18,827 nt of DNA from an uncultured Roseburia sp. (GTDB lineage Bacteria; Bacillota; Clostridia; Lachnospirales; Lachnospiraceae), in contig URJS01000045.1 in NCBI GenBank assembly GCA_900548205.1, positions 1 through 18,827 on the forward strand, written 5' to 3'. The notes below the pieces were generated by a model that worked only from the letters and a program-made list of their open reading frames with translations, ran no database searches and was not told the origin of the DNA. The position numbers were made by a program, and so were the translations under genes. Positions 6,389-13,913 of this stretch are shown in pieces; position 1 is the first letter of the stretch; every line of letters begins with the position of its first letter.

Positions 6389-9276
6389 GAGCAAATAAGA
6401 GGATGATGCGCAGAATTTTTGTAATATGTATTTGCACAGTGCTTATCACGCCTTCCTTTGCACAGCTGTGCTATGGAGCACAGCCTTCCAGAGAGCAGGC
6501 GCATACCGAGGCGGAAGGAGAGGAAACCGGCGGGGAAACCACAGCAGACGTAGTGATCCGGGATACGAAAGATTTTGTCTCATTTATGGAAAATTGTAAA
6601 TATGACAGCTGGAGTATTGGAAAAACAGTCAGTCTTGCCGAGGACTTGGATCTGATCGGTGTAAATTTTTCGGGTGTGGCGTCATTTAACGGTATATTTG
6701 AGGGAAATGGTCATACGATCCGCAATGTGAAGCTGGAGGAAAAAGGCTCTGATTTTGGATTTTTCCGTTATATCGGAGAGAGCGGCGTTGTGCAGAATCT
6801 TCATATTGAGGGAACGATCGCGCCGCTTGGCAGTCAGGAAAATATCGGCGGACTTGTGGGCGTTAACTACGGAACGATCACAAATTGTTCCTTTAGCGGC
6901 GCTGTTTCGGGGATTAACAGTGTTGGAGGAATTGCCGGACGAAACAGAGAGACAGGAACGATTTTATCCAGCAGCAGCAATGCGGTGATTCTTGCAACTA
7001 ACAATACCGGAGGAATCGCGGGGATCAATGACGGAAAGCTTGCGGACTGCAAGAGTACAAGCAGTGTCAATATCGAGGAGCTGGATCCGACGCTGGATCT
7101 GGCAGGAATGGATGTAAGCGCATTTAATTTTACAAGACATGTCGTCAACCGCAATGATATGGGAGGGATCGCAGGGCATTCCGGCGGATTGATCACGGGC
7201 TGTGTCAATGAGGGAGTGATCGGTTATAAGCATACCGGATATAATGTCGGAGGAATTGTCGGAAGCCAGAACGGTGTTCTGCTCGACAGTACAAATTATG
7301 GAGAGGTCTATGGGAGAAAGGATGTCGGAGGGATTGCAGGACAGGCGGAGCCTTATGTGGAATCTGAGTATTTGGAGGATAAGCTTCAGCAGACGAAAAA
7401 TGACATTAACCGACTGAATCGGACCTTAAATAATATTTCTTCAGCCATGAGCCAGACCTCGTCCGAGGTGAGGAGATTTACCGAGGATCTGCATGCACAG
7501 TATCAGGGCGCTGTAAATAATATTTCCGGTAATCTTCAATCAATCGCAGGAGCCATAGACAGCAGCAATGCACAGGCGCAGGGCTATGTGGATAATATTA
7601 AAAACGCATGGAGTAATATGGAGGGACTAAAGGAAAACGGTGGAGAGCTTACCGAGGAGCAGGTTCAGCAGCTGCAGGATAATCTCAATACGATCAAGGA
7701 TAATCTTGGAAATCTGCAGAGCGGACACGATCATACGGATATTTCTGCTTCGGAGCTGACCAATCAGCTTTCCAGCCAGCTAAGCAATAACAGCAGAACG
7801 GAGGACTTAAAAAATCTTGCGGTAACGGTCGATAATGGAGTACAATCGATCACACAGAATATGCAAAGTGCCGTCAACCAGATGAATCAGCTTGCTGCCT
7901 CTGCGAGCAGGGATATAGAAGCGATGACATCGAAGGAGAAGGTGGTTACGGATATTTCATCAGTCCAGACAGCAGAGGAAATGGACGGTGTGATCTCAGG
8001 CTGTAAGAATTATGGAAAGATTTATGGAGACTTAAATGTCGGCGGTATCGCAGGAACTATGAATATTGAATACCGCGCAGACCCGGAATTTGATCTGGAC
8101 TTTTCCGGTACTTTAAATATTACATTGCGTTCTACCGTAAATGATGTTATGATTCATTGCATCAATTATGGTCCTGTCACGGCAAAAAAGAACTGTGCCG
8201 GCGGTGCAATCGGGCTTCAAGAGCTTGGATTTGTATATGACTGTGAGGGGTACGGTGAGGTTTGCTCCGAATCCGGCGGTTATCTGGGAGGCATTGCTGG
8301 AAACAGCGCTGCGTCGATAGAGAAAAGCTACAGTCTCTGCAATCTTTCCGGCAGCGACTATGTCGGAGGTATCTGCGGAAAGGGCTATACGGTAAAGGAA
8401 AGCATCAGTATCTGTGAGATTGTAAGCGATGGAGAGCGTCAGGGAAGCATTGCAGGATTTTTGGCAGACGAGGGAACAGCAGAAAATAACTGCTTTGTCA
8501 GCGGGGAACTGCATGGAATTGACAACATCAGCTATGTGGGGGCAGCAGAACCGATTTCCTATGAGAGCCTCATGGAGCGGGAGGATATTCCGGAGGGATT
8601 CCGCCGGATCACCATTACCTTTGAGAATGAGGAGGGTGAGTTACTCTCAACACTGGAAATTCCCTATGGGGGAAGTATTACGGAGGCTGATTTTCCTAAG
8701 CTGGAGGAAAAGGAAGGCTGTTACATCAGATGGCCGGGAGAAAAGCAGCTGACAAATATTTGCAGGAACCTTACGATTACACCGGAATATATCCCGTGGC
8801 AGGAAAGCGTTGCAAGTAAGGAGAAAAATGAAGACGGAAGACCTGTGATGCTTGCTGTGGCGCAATTTTATGAAAATACGAAGCTTGAACTAAGGAAAAT
8901 AGAAAAGCCAGAGCTTACAGATCAGGCTGCCGAGGCTGCATACGCTTATGCATGGGAATTAACCGGAGAGAAGCAAAAAAGCTATGACACCGTAGAGGTA
9001 CATCTGATCAAACCGGAGGCAGAGCAGAATTATCAGGTGCTGATCAGGCAAAATGGAGCATGGGCAGAGACATCCTTCGGGGAGGATGGAAGTTATCTGG
9101 CGGCGACAATTCCTTATGGCGCAGACGTTGCAGTTGTCTGTAAAAAAGAGGGGGCAGATTCCGTTCTTGCCGTCGTTGGGATTGCCGCGGTTGTTCTGGC
9201 GGTTGGTATACTGATTTATTACTTACGGAAGAAGCAAAAACAGAGAGTAAAAAAGAGAGAGAAGGGAGAGTCATAA
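6385..9276 (+). CDS. GLUG-repeat surface protein with helical insertion and C-terminal membrane anchor
   Basis: This is a protein of 963 residues. Residues 1-32 are a signal peptide (basic start, then IFVICICTVLITPSFA, likely cut near CYGA). Residues 60-325 are a beta-helix-like region with GLUG-type repeats: IGGLVG, VGGIAG, TGGIAG, MGGIAG, VGGIVG, VGGIAG, each followed by a short turn and a C/S position. Residues 329-515 change to Gln/Asn/Ser-rich amphipathic helices, probably coiled coil. GLUG-like repeats resume at about 532-715. Residues 742-803 (ITFENEEGELLSTLEIPYGG and on) resemble an InlB/Listeria-Bacteroides type repeat. Residues 927-945 are a membrane helix followed by a Lys/Arg-rich tail, so the bulk is outside the cell. 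It overlaps the MMPL gene by four bases and TatD by one. I infer it works with the transporter. No enzyme motif was seen. Confidence 0.85.
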   Translation: MRANKRMMRRIFVICICTVLITPSFAQLCYGAQPSREQAHTEAEGEETGGETTADVVIRDTKDFVSFMENCKYDSWSIGKTVSLAEDLDLIGVNFSGVASFNGIFEGNGHTIRNVKLEEKGSDFGFFRYIGESGVVQNLHIEGTIAPLGSQENIGGLVGVNYGTITNCSFSGAVSGINSVGGIAGRNRETGTILSSSSNAVILATNNTGGIAGINDGKLADCKSTSSVNIEELDPTLDLAGMDVSAFNFTRHVVNRNDMGGIAGHSGGLITGCVNEGVIGYKHTGYNVGGIVGSQNGVLLDSTNYGEVYGRKDVGGIAGQAEPYVESEYLEDKLQQTKNDINRLNRTLNNISSAMSQTSSEVRRFTEDLHAQYQGAVNNISGNLQSIAGAIDSSNAQAQGYVDNIKNAWSNMEGLKENGGELTEEQVQQLQDNLNTIKDNLGNLQSGHDHTDISASELTNQLSSQLSNNSRTEDLKNLAVTVDNGVQSITQNMQSAVNQMNQLAASASRDIEAMTSKEKVVTDISSVQTAEEMDGVISGCKNYGKIYGDLNVGGIAGTMNIEYRADPEFDLDFSGTLNITLRSTVNDVMIHCINYGPVTAKKNCAGGAIGLQELGFVYDCEGYGEVCSESGGYLGGIAGNSAASIEKSYSLCNLSGSDYVGGICGKGYTVKESISICEIVSDGERQGSIAGFLADEGTAENNCFVSGELHGIDNISYVGAAEPISYESLMEREDIPEGFRRITITFENEEGELLSTLEIPYGGSITEADFPKLEEKEGCYIRWPGEKQLTNICRNLTITPEYIPWQESVASKEKNEDGRPVMLAVAQFYENTKLELRKIEKPELTDQAAEAAYAYAWELTGEKQKSYDTVEVHLIKPEAEQNYQVLIRQNGAWAETSFGEDGSYLAATIPYGADVAVVCKKEGADSVLAVVGIAAVVLAVGILIYYLRKKQKQRVKKREKGES

Positions 9277-10055
9277 TGATTTTTGAGACGCATGCGCACT
9301 ATGATGACAGCGCATTTGCAGATGATCGCGATGAGCTGCTGTGCAGTATGGCTGCCGGAGGGATAGGCAGGATCATCAATGTAGGGGCATCCATAGAATC
9401 AAGCAAAATGGCATTACAGCTTGCAGAGAAGTATGAATATGTTTATGCTGCAATTGGTGTGCATCCAAGTGATATTTCAGACCTGAATGATGAGACTTTT
9501 TCATGGCTGCAAAGCGAGACGGTTCATCCAAAGGTTGTTGCAGTGGGAGAGATTGGGCTTGATTATTACTGGGAGAAGAATCCTCAGATACAGGAGAGAC
9601 AGCGTCAGTGGTTTCAGAGGCAGCTTGTATTGGCACAGGAATGCGGGCTGCCGGTCATTATCCATTCACGGGATGCGGCAGAGGATACGATGCGTATTCT
9701 AAAAGAGCAGAAGCCAGACAGCAGGGCGCGCGGTGTCATCCACTGCTATTCCTATTCACCGGAGATGGCGGAGGAATTTGTAAAGCTGGGCTATTATATC
9801 GGTGTAGGGGGTGTTGTCACCTTTAAAAATGCTAAGAAGCTAAAGGAGACGGTAGAAAAGCTTCCATTGGAGCGTATATTGCTGGAAACAGATTGTCCGT
9901 ACATGGCGCCTGAACCGCATCGCGGAACACGCAATCAGTCTTTGTATCTGCCTTATGTTGCCGATAAAATTGCAGAGCTGAAAGGCGTGACAAGAGAAAT
10001 GGTAGAGCGTGTTACATGGGAGAATGCGCTCACCCTGTTTGAGCGAAGCGCATAA
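9276..10055 (+). CDS. tatD: TatD-family metal-dependent deoxyribonuclease
   Basis: The protein has 259 residues, the normal TatD length. The metal-binding residues of the TIM-barrel hydrolase are present in order: His6 and His8 in FETHAHYD, Glu92 in GEIGLDYY, His130 in PVIIHSRDA, His156 in GVIHCYS and Asp206 in LLETDCPYM. The family has 3'-5' exonuclease activity on DNA and is linked to DNA repair and quality control. The protein is cytoplasmic. The ATG shares one base with the stop of the GLUG gene, and GGGAG precedes it, so it is probably cotranscribed with the transporter operon. Its last 26 bases overlap the end of the convergent DUF4130 gene. In many Firmicutes tatD lies beside ksgA; here an inserted minus-strand pair separates them. 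Confidence 0.95.
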   Translation: MIFETHAHYDDSAFADDRDELLCSMAAGGIGRIINVGASIESSKMALQLAEKYEYVYAAIGVHPSDISDLNDETFSWLQSETVHPKVVAVGEIGLDYYWEKNPQIQERQRQWFQRQLVLAQECGLPVIIHSRDAAEDTMRILKEQKPDSRARGVIHCYSYSPEMAEEFVKLGYYIGVGGVVTFKNAKKLKETVEKLPLERILLETDCPYMAPEPHRGTRNQSLYLPYVADKIAELKGVTREMVERVTWENALTLFERSA

Positions 10056-10827
10056 CCTCCGTCATATCTGACCAGAAGCGTTTTGGCATAAGCTGCATTT
10101 GAAGCTTTGGATTCTTACGCGAATCAATCGCAATATGATCAAAAAATGCAAGCCATAATCTGCGGTATTCCGTTTCATCCTCGGAATACCGTTTTATTTT
10201 ATCAGGATCAAGGTCTGCGGCATCTACAATCACATATTGCTTAGATGCTTTGTGTACGGCAACTGTCCGGTGGGTTTCATCATAAATCATAAAATTCTCA
10301 GATGGAAGTCTGTCTGTAAAGTGTTCGGCAACATAGGGAAGTACATGATCCTTTGGATGGATAACGGCAAAAAGGACGCCGTTTTCCAATTCGGAAAAGC
10401 GCAGGAACTCAAGATGCCTGTGCGCCTCCCGATTTGTTGCACGGCACAGCTCAAAAATACGGTAGACACATGGCTCTCCAAGCGAAAGGAGCACCCGCTG
10501 ACCGTCACCGCAGGAGAAAGCAAGCAGGATCGTTTGATAGATTGCGTCTGCTTTATCGAGCTTTTGTTCCGTATGCGCCTCGCCGGACATGGCTGCCTGA
10601 TAAATTGATTCATAAAACTGCATGCCAAAACGCTCGGTGATCGTGCGGATGACTTTTTCGGTTTTTTGCGCAGACGGTGTTACTGTGATATATTCTGAAA
10701 AAAGTTCAAAATTATCAGGTTCTCCTGTCATAAGACGGATATTTCGATGACCAAGGCGGCTTGCGCAGGCATCGTAGACACCTGTCAAGATGCCTTCTAA
10801 ATGATCCTCGCATATAAATACATACAT
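10030..10827 (-). CDS. TIGR03915/DUF4130 putative DNA-repair protein
   Basis: The protein has 265 residues. It begins YVFICEDHLEGILTGVYDA and ends with the family-type block IAIDSRKNPKLQMQLMPKRF and then W, matching TIGR03915/DUF4130 proteins. From family knowledge, this protein is encoded beside the TIGR03916 radical SAM protein and in other species may be fused to a uracil-DNA-glycosylase-like domain; that extra domain is absent here. The biochemical role is unproven. AAAGGAG precedes the ATG. It follows the radical SAM gene by 41 bases and should share its promoter. It overlaps tatD tail to tail by 26 bases, so there is no room for a terminator between them. Confidence 0.85.
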   Translation of the reverse strand: MYVFICEDHLEGILTGVYDACASRLGHRNIRLMTGEPDNFELFSEYITVTPSAQKTEKVIRTITERFGMQFYESIYQAAMSGEAHTEQKLDKADAIYQTILLAFSCGDGQRVLLSLGEPCVYRIFELCRATNREAHRHLEFLRFSELENGVLFAVIHPKDHVLPYVAEHFTDRLPSENFMIYDETHRTVAVHKASKQYVIVDAADLDPDKIKRYSEDETEYRRLWLAFFDHIAIDSRKNPKLQMQLMPKRFWSDMTEVMRFAQTG

Positions 10828-10868
10828 GGGATTGCTCCTTTCTCAAATCGTTTTTTAAATCAGACCTC

Positions 10869-12224
10869 TTAGGAGCCGCAGATTGCGGTATGCTCCGAGG
10901 CAAGAATATCAGACTGGGGCAGAGCCGTATGCTCCAATATGCCGCAGTCAAAGAGTGAAAGCTGCTGATAACCGCTTTCGCGTATCTCGCGCGGAATCTG
11001 TGTGCGGTCAGACAGCAGGTTTGCGCAAATATAGTCCTCGTCCAGCTTTGTGCGGTACATCATGCGACCGGAGCAGGTGATAAAATAAAGCGCCCGCTTT
11101 AAGACAACGCCGATTTTTTTCAGATCAGAAAAATCAAGAGCGCTGCTGCGCCTTGCCTTTACAATGCGCTGTGCCGATTTATAGCCGATACCCGGCACAC
11201 GGAGCAGCGTGCGGTAGGGCGCGCAGTTGATCTCCACCGGAAAATATTCCAGATGACGGAGCGCCCAGTCACATTTTGGATCGAGATAAATATTGAAATC
11301 GGGTTTTTCTTCTGACAAAAGCTCATCAACCTTAAAATCGTAGTAGCGCAGAAGCCAGTCTGCCTGATACAGCCGGTGTTCGCGCAGCAGCGGCGGACCG
11401 CCGGGCAGCACCGGAAGGTTGGAATCCTCATTCACATTGATAAAAGCAGAATAGAAAACACGCTTTAGACCAAAATTTTGATAAAGAGACTCGGTCACAC
11501 GCATAATCTGATAGTCATTTTCAGGAGTTGCCCCGATGATCATCTGTGTACTCTGTCCGGCGGGAACGAACTGCGGTGCGTTGCGGTAGAGCGCGATCTC
11601 ATTCTTATTTGCGGCAATGCTGCTTTGGATCAGGCGCATCGGCTTTAAAATTGCCCGTCGGGACTTGTAGGGAGCAAGCTTTTTTAGCCCATCCGCAGTG
11701 GGCAGCTCCAGATTAATGCTCATACGATCCGCAAGGAAGCCTGCCTTTTCGACCAGGGCAGGGTCAGCGCCCGGAATTGCTTTGACATGAATGTATCCGT
11801 TAAAATGATGCTCCCTGCGCAGCTTGTAAAGCGTCTGATAAATCAACTCCATCGTATAGTCGGGGCTGTTTAAGATGCCGGAGCTTAGAAAAAGTCCTTC
11901 AATATAATTCCTGCGATAAAACTCCATTGTGAGCGTGCAGACCTCGTCCGGTGTAAAGGAGGCGCGCGGAACGTCAGAATTACAGTTATTCTGGCAGTAG
12001 GCGCAGTTGAAAATACATTCGTTTGTAAAAAGAATCTTAAGCAGGGAAATACAACGTCCGTCTGCAGAAAACGAATGACAGATACCGGCGGAAATACAGT
12101 TCCCCATGTGTACGCCGTCTCCCCTGCGCCCTGCGCCGCTGGAGGTGCAGGCGACGTCATACTTTGCTGCATCCGTAAGGATCGCAAGCTTTTCCATCAG
12201 GGATAAATTCTGTGTAAGATTCAT
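10869..12224 (-). CDS. TIGR03916 putative DNA modification/repair radical SAM protein
   Basis: The protein has 451 residues from the ATG at 12224, which has AGGAGGT about 6 bases upstream. A longer in-frame opening to 12479 exists but would run through the promoter and LexA-like boxes. Cys70, Cys74 and Cys77 in NECIFNCAYCQNNC form the radical SAM CxxxCxxC motif that holds a 4Fe-4S cluster. A helix-hairpin-helix DNA-binding motif (LLRVPGIGYKSAQRIVKARR) lies at about 340-360. The fold and neighbour fit the TIGR03916 family, which is thought to act on damaged or modified DNA together with TIGR03915, although its reaction is not established. Its promoter carries three LexA-box-like sites, which supports a DNA-damage role. 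Family call sure; chemistry unknown. Confidence 0.92.
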   Translation of the reverse strand: MNLTQNLSLMEKLAILTDAAKYDVACTSSGAGRRGDGVHMGNCISAGICHSFSADGRCISLLKILFTNECIFNCAYCQNNCNSDVPRASFTPDEVCTLTMEFYRRNYIEGLFLSSGILNSPDYTMELIYQTLYKLRREHHFNGYIHVKAIPGADPALVEKAGFLADRMSINLELPTADGLKKLAPYKSRRAILKPMRLIQSSIAANKNEIALYRNAPQFVPAGQSTQMIIGATPENDYQIMRVTESLYQNFGLKRVFYSAFINVNEDSNLPVLPGGPPLLREHRLYQADWLLRYYDFKVDELLSEEKPDFNIYLDPKCDWALRHLEYFPVEINCAPYRTLLRVPGIGYKSAQRIVKARRSSALDFSDLKKIGVVLKRALYFITCSGRMMYRTKLDEDYICANLLSDRTQIPREIRESGYQQLSLFDCGILEHTALPQSDILASEHTAICGS

Positions 12225-12249
12225 CGTTGCACCTCCTCGCTTTTTGGAA

Positions 12250-12263
12250 AGAACATTTGTTCT
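12250..12263. promoter_or_regulatory. LexA (SOS) box 1
   Basis: AGAACATTTGTTCT keeps the GAAC-N4-GTTC core of the Gram-positive LexA box (CGAAC-N4-GTTCG) exactly. It lies just downstream of the radical SAM gene's -10, over the likely transcription start, where repressor would block transcription. Confidence 0.75.
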
Positions 12264-12269
12264 GAAAAT

Positions 12270-12298
12270 ATAATAGCACATATGTTTGTATTTGGCAA
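12270..12298 (-). promoter_or_regulatory. Promoter of the radical SAM / DUF4130 pair
   Basis: On the minus strand TTGCCA (12298-12293), a 17-base spacer and TATTAT (12275-12270) form a good housekeeping promoter. LexA-like boxes lie upstream, in the spacer and just downstream. Confidence 0.65.
12275..12288. promoter_or_regulatory. Degenerate LexA-like box 2
   Basis: Read on the minus strand, CAAACATATGTGCT matches CGAACATATGTTCG at 11 of 14 positions. It fills the spacer between -35 and -10. On its own it would be weak; its position between two better boxes makes it credible. Confidence 0.45.
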
Positions 12299-12307
12299 GT
12301 AAAAAAT

Positions 12308-12321
12308 CGAATATTTGTTCG
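12308..12321. promoter_or_regulatory. LexA (SOS) box 3
   Basis: CGAATATTTGTTCG differs from the CGAAC-N4-GTTCG consensus at one defined base. It lies just upstream of the radical SAM -35 and 24 bases upstream of the divergent promoter's -35, so it could affect both directions. Confidence 0.65.
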
Positions 12322-12345
12322 TATTTTGTGAGAGATAAAAAATCT

Positions 12346-12374
12346 TTGCCATGTCTGTTATTTTTGTATATAAT
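12346..12374 (+). promoter_or_regulatory. Promoter of the 12547 / ksgA operon
   Basis: TTGCCA at 12346-12351, a 17-base spacer and a perfect TATAAT at 12369-12374. Transcription would start near 12381, leaving a leader of about 165 bases before the first gene. Confidence 0.65.
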
Positions 12375-12380
12375 AAAGCT

Positions 12381-12546
12381 GACAGGAATTTTCTTTGCGG
12401 TGTAGGGACAACGGATCATAAATAACTGACACCTTGAGTTGTCTGACGCTCCTTCTGCCGCGCGGTAGGAGTGGTTCAATCAGAAATTTCAAAGATTTTG
12501 ACTGACGATTTAAAACGACAGGATAACTTTTTATATGGAGGAAGCA
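12381..12546 (+). other. Long structured 5' leader
   Basis: This untranslated stretch has no open frame with a ribosome binding site. GGTGT (12399-12403) can pair with ACACC (12429-12433), and GACAAC (12407-12412) with GTTGTC (12438-12443). The two pairings cross, as in an H-type pseudoknot. A third stem pairs CGCTCCT (12447-12453) with AGGAGTG (12467-12473), with GCC/GGT inside. No T-run terminator is present. I recognise no known riboswitch. It could be a regulatory leader, or the pairings may be chance. Confidence 0.35.
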
Positions 12547-12951
12547 ATGGGTATTTTTGAGGAGTTTCCTAATCGGGAAGCCTTTGAGAGCTACTGGAGA
12601 GAGCATTATGTGCCAGTCACATACGACGATGTGAGCAGCAGCTTTACGCAATTTGTCAGGGCGGCGGACGGTCATATCTATCTCTCGGATTATGAGGAAA
12701 ACGGCTGTGTTTCCAAGGCGGATTTTAAGGAAAATCTTTCGCAGGAGGCACGCTTTATGTTTGAGGACGGTCTGACGGAGGCGTTTTATGAGAAAAATCC
12801 AAAGCTGTATGAGACGGCGTTTGCGCTCTATGAGGAGGAACAGCTAACCGGGGAAGGCGATGCCTCGATTGCCCGGATTTTTCATGATACCTTCCGCGCG
12901 CTGTATGAGGAGTTTTTAGACAGATTGTACGAGGAAGTGCTTGTGAAATAA
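12547..12951 (+). CDS. Small acidic protein of unknown function upstream of ksgA
   Basis: From the ATG at 12547 this is 134 residues. GGAGGA ends 4 bases before it, which is better support than for the alternative ATG at 12535 that overlaps this ribosome binding site. The protein is soluble, strongly acidic and rich in Phe, Tyr and Glu, with mostly helical character (for example FPNREAFESYWREHYVPVTY, and FRALYEEFLDRLYEEVL at the end). There is no signal peptide, membrane segment or cysteine motif. I do not recognise a family. It lies 24 bases before ksgA in the same direction and is probably cotranscribed with it, but that does not by itself imply a role in rRNA modification. Confidence 0.8.
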   Translation: MGIFEEFPNREAFESYWREHYVPVTYDDVSSSFTQFVRAADGHIYLSDYEENGCVSKADFKENLSQEARFMFEDGLTEAFYEKNPKLYETAFALYEEEQLTGEGDASIARIFHDTFRALYEEFLDRLYEEVLVK

Positions 12952-12975
12952 GATACCCTGTGAACGGAGAATAAG

Positions 12976-13851
12976 ATGGCGACACTTGGCATACCGCAGA
13001 ATACGATTGCGGTGTTACAGAAATATAATTTTAACTTTCAAAAGAAATTCGGACAGAATTTTTTGATCGATACACATGTGCTTGAGAAGATCATCGAGTC
13101 TTCGGGCATTACAAAGGACGATTTTGTGCTGGAAATCGGACCGGGGATCGGGACGATGACACAGTACCTTTGTGAAAATGCAAGAGAGGTTGTGGCGGTG
13201 GAGATTGACAGAAATCTGATCCCGATCCTTGCCGACACGCTTGGCGCATATCACAATGTGACGGTCATTCATGAGGACGTTTTAAAGCTTGATATGAATC
13301 AGCTTGCAAATGAAAGAAACGGCGGCAGACCGATCAAGGTCGTCGCGAATCTTCCTTATTATATTACAACTCCGATCATCATGGGCCTTTTTGAAAGCCA
13401 TGTACCGATTGAGAGTATTACGATCATGGTGCAGAAAGAGGTTGCCGAGCGGATGCAGGTTGGACCGGGAACAAAGGATTACGGCGCGCTTTCGCTCGCG
13501 GTGCAGTATTATGCAAAGCCGGAGATCATCGCGCATGTGCCGCCAAATTGCTTTATGCCGCGTCCAAGCGTGGGGAGTGCAGTTATCCGGCTGACAAAGC
13601 ATGAAAAGACGCCGGTATTGGTGGAGGATGAAAAGCTGATGTTTCAGATCATACGGGCGTCATTTAATCAGCGCAGAAAAACGTTGGTCAATGGTCTCCA
13701 TAATTTTCCGCAGCTCCAGTTTTCCAAGGAAGTCATTCAGGAGAGTATTGCGGAGCTTGGAATGCCTCTGACTGTGCGCGGGGAGACCCTGACGCTTGAG
13801 CAGTTTGCAGCATTTTCTAATATCATTGGAAGAAAGAGAGAGAAAAAATAA
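12976..13851 (+). CDS. rsmA: 16S rRNA (adenine1518/1519-N6)-dimethyltransferase KsgA/RsmA
   Basis: The protein has 291 residues, typical for KsgA. It transfers four methyl groups from S-adenosylmethionine to two adjacent adenines in helix 45 of 16S rRNA during late 30S assembly. Visible motifs in order: FGQNFLID (25-32), the SAM-binding VLEIGPGIGTMT (51-62), VVAVEID (72-78) with the acidic ribose-binding residue, EDVLKLD (100-106), and the catalytic NLPYYI (125-130). The C-terminal part has the family block FNQRRKTLVNGL. CGGAG precedes the ATG at a good distance. The gene is 24 bases after the small acidic ORF and 62 before the next gene's start. Its usual neighbour rnmV is not present in the window. 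Confidence 0.97.
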   Translation: MATLGIPQNTIAVLQKYNFNFQKKFGQNFLIDTHVLEKIIESSGITKDDFVLEIGPGIGTMTQYLCENAREVVAVEIDRNLIPILADTLGAYHNVTVIHEDVLKLDMNQLANERNGGRPIKVVANLPYYITTPIIMGLFESHVPIESITIMVQKEVAERMQVGPGTKDYGALSLAVQYYAKPEIIAHVPPNCFMPRPSVGSAVIRLTKHEKTPVLVEDEKLMFQIIRASFNQRRKTLVNGLHNFPQLQFSKEVIQESIAELGMPLTVRGETLTLEQFAAFSNIIGRKREKK

Positions 13852-13913
13852 AAATTTGTGTGGAAGCCTGTGGGATGCAGAGCAGCTTGCGGCGCTTCGG
13901 AATGGAGGAAACG

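Noticed and set aside
12225..12479. 85-residue N-terminal extension of the radical SAM gene (ATG at 12479)
   Set aside because: It runs through the promoter and the LexA-like boxes, has no ribosome binding site, and the ATG at 12224 has a perfect AGGAGGT.
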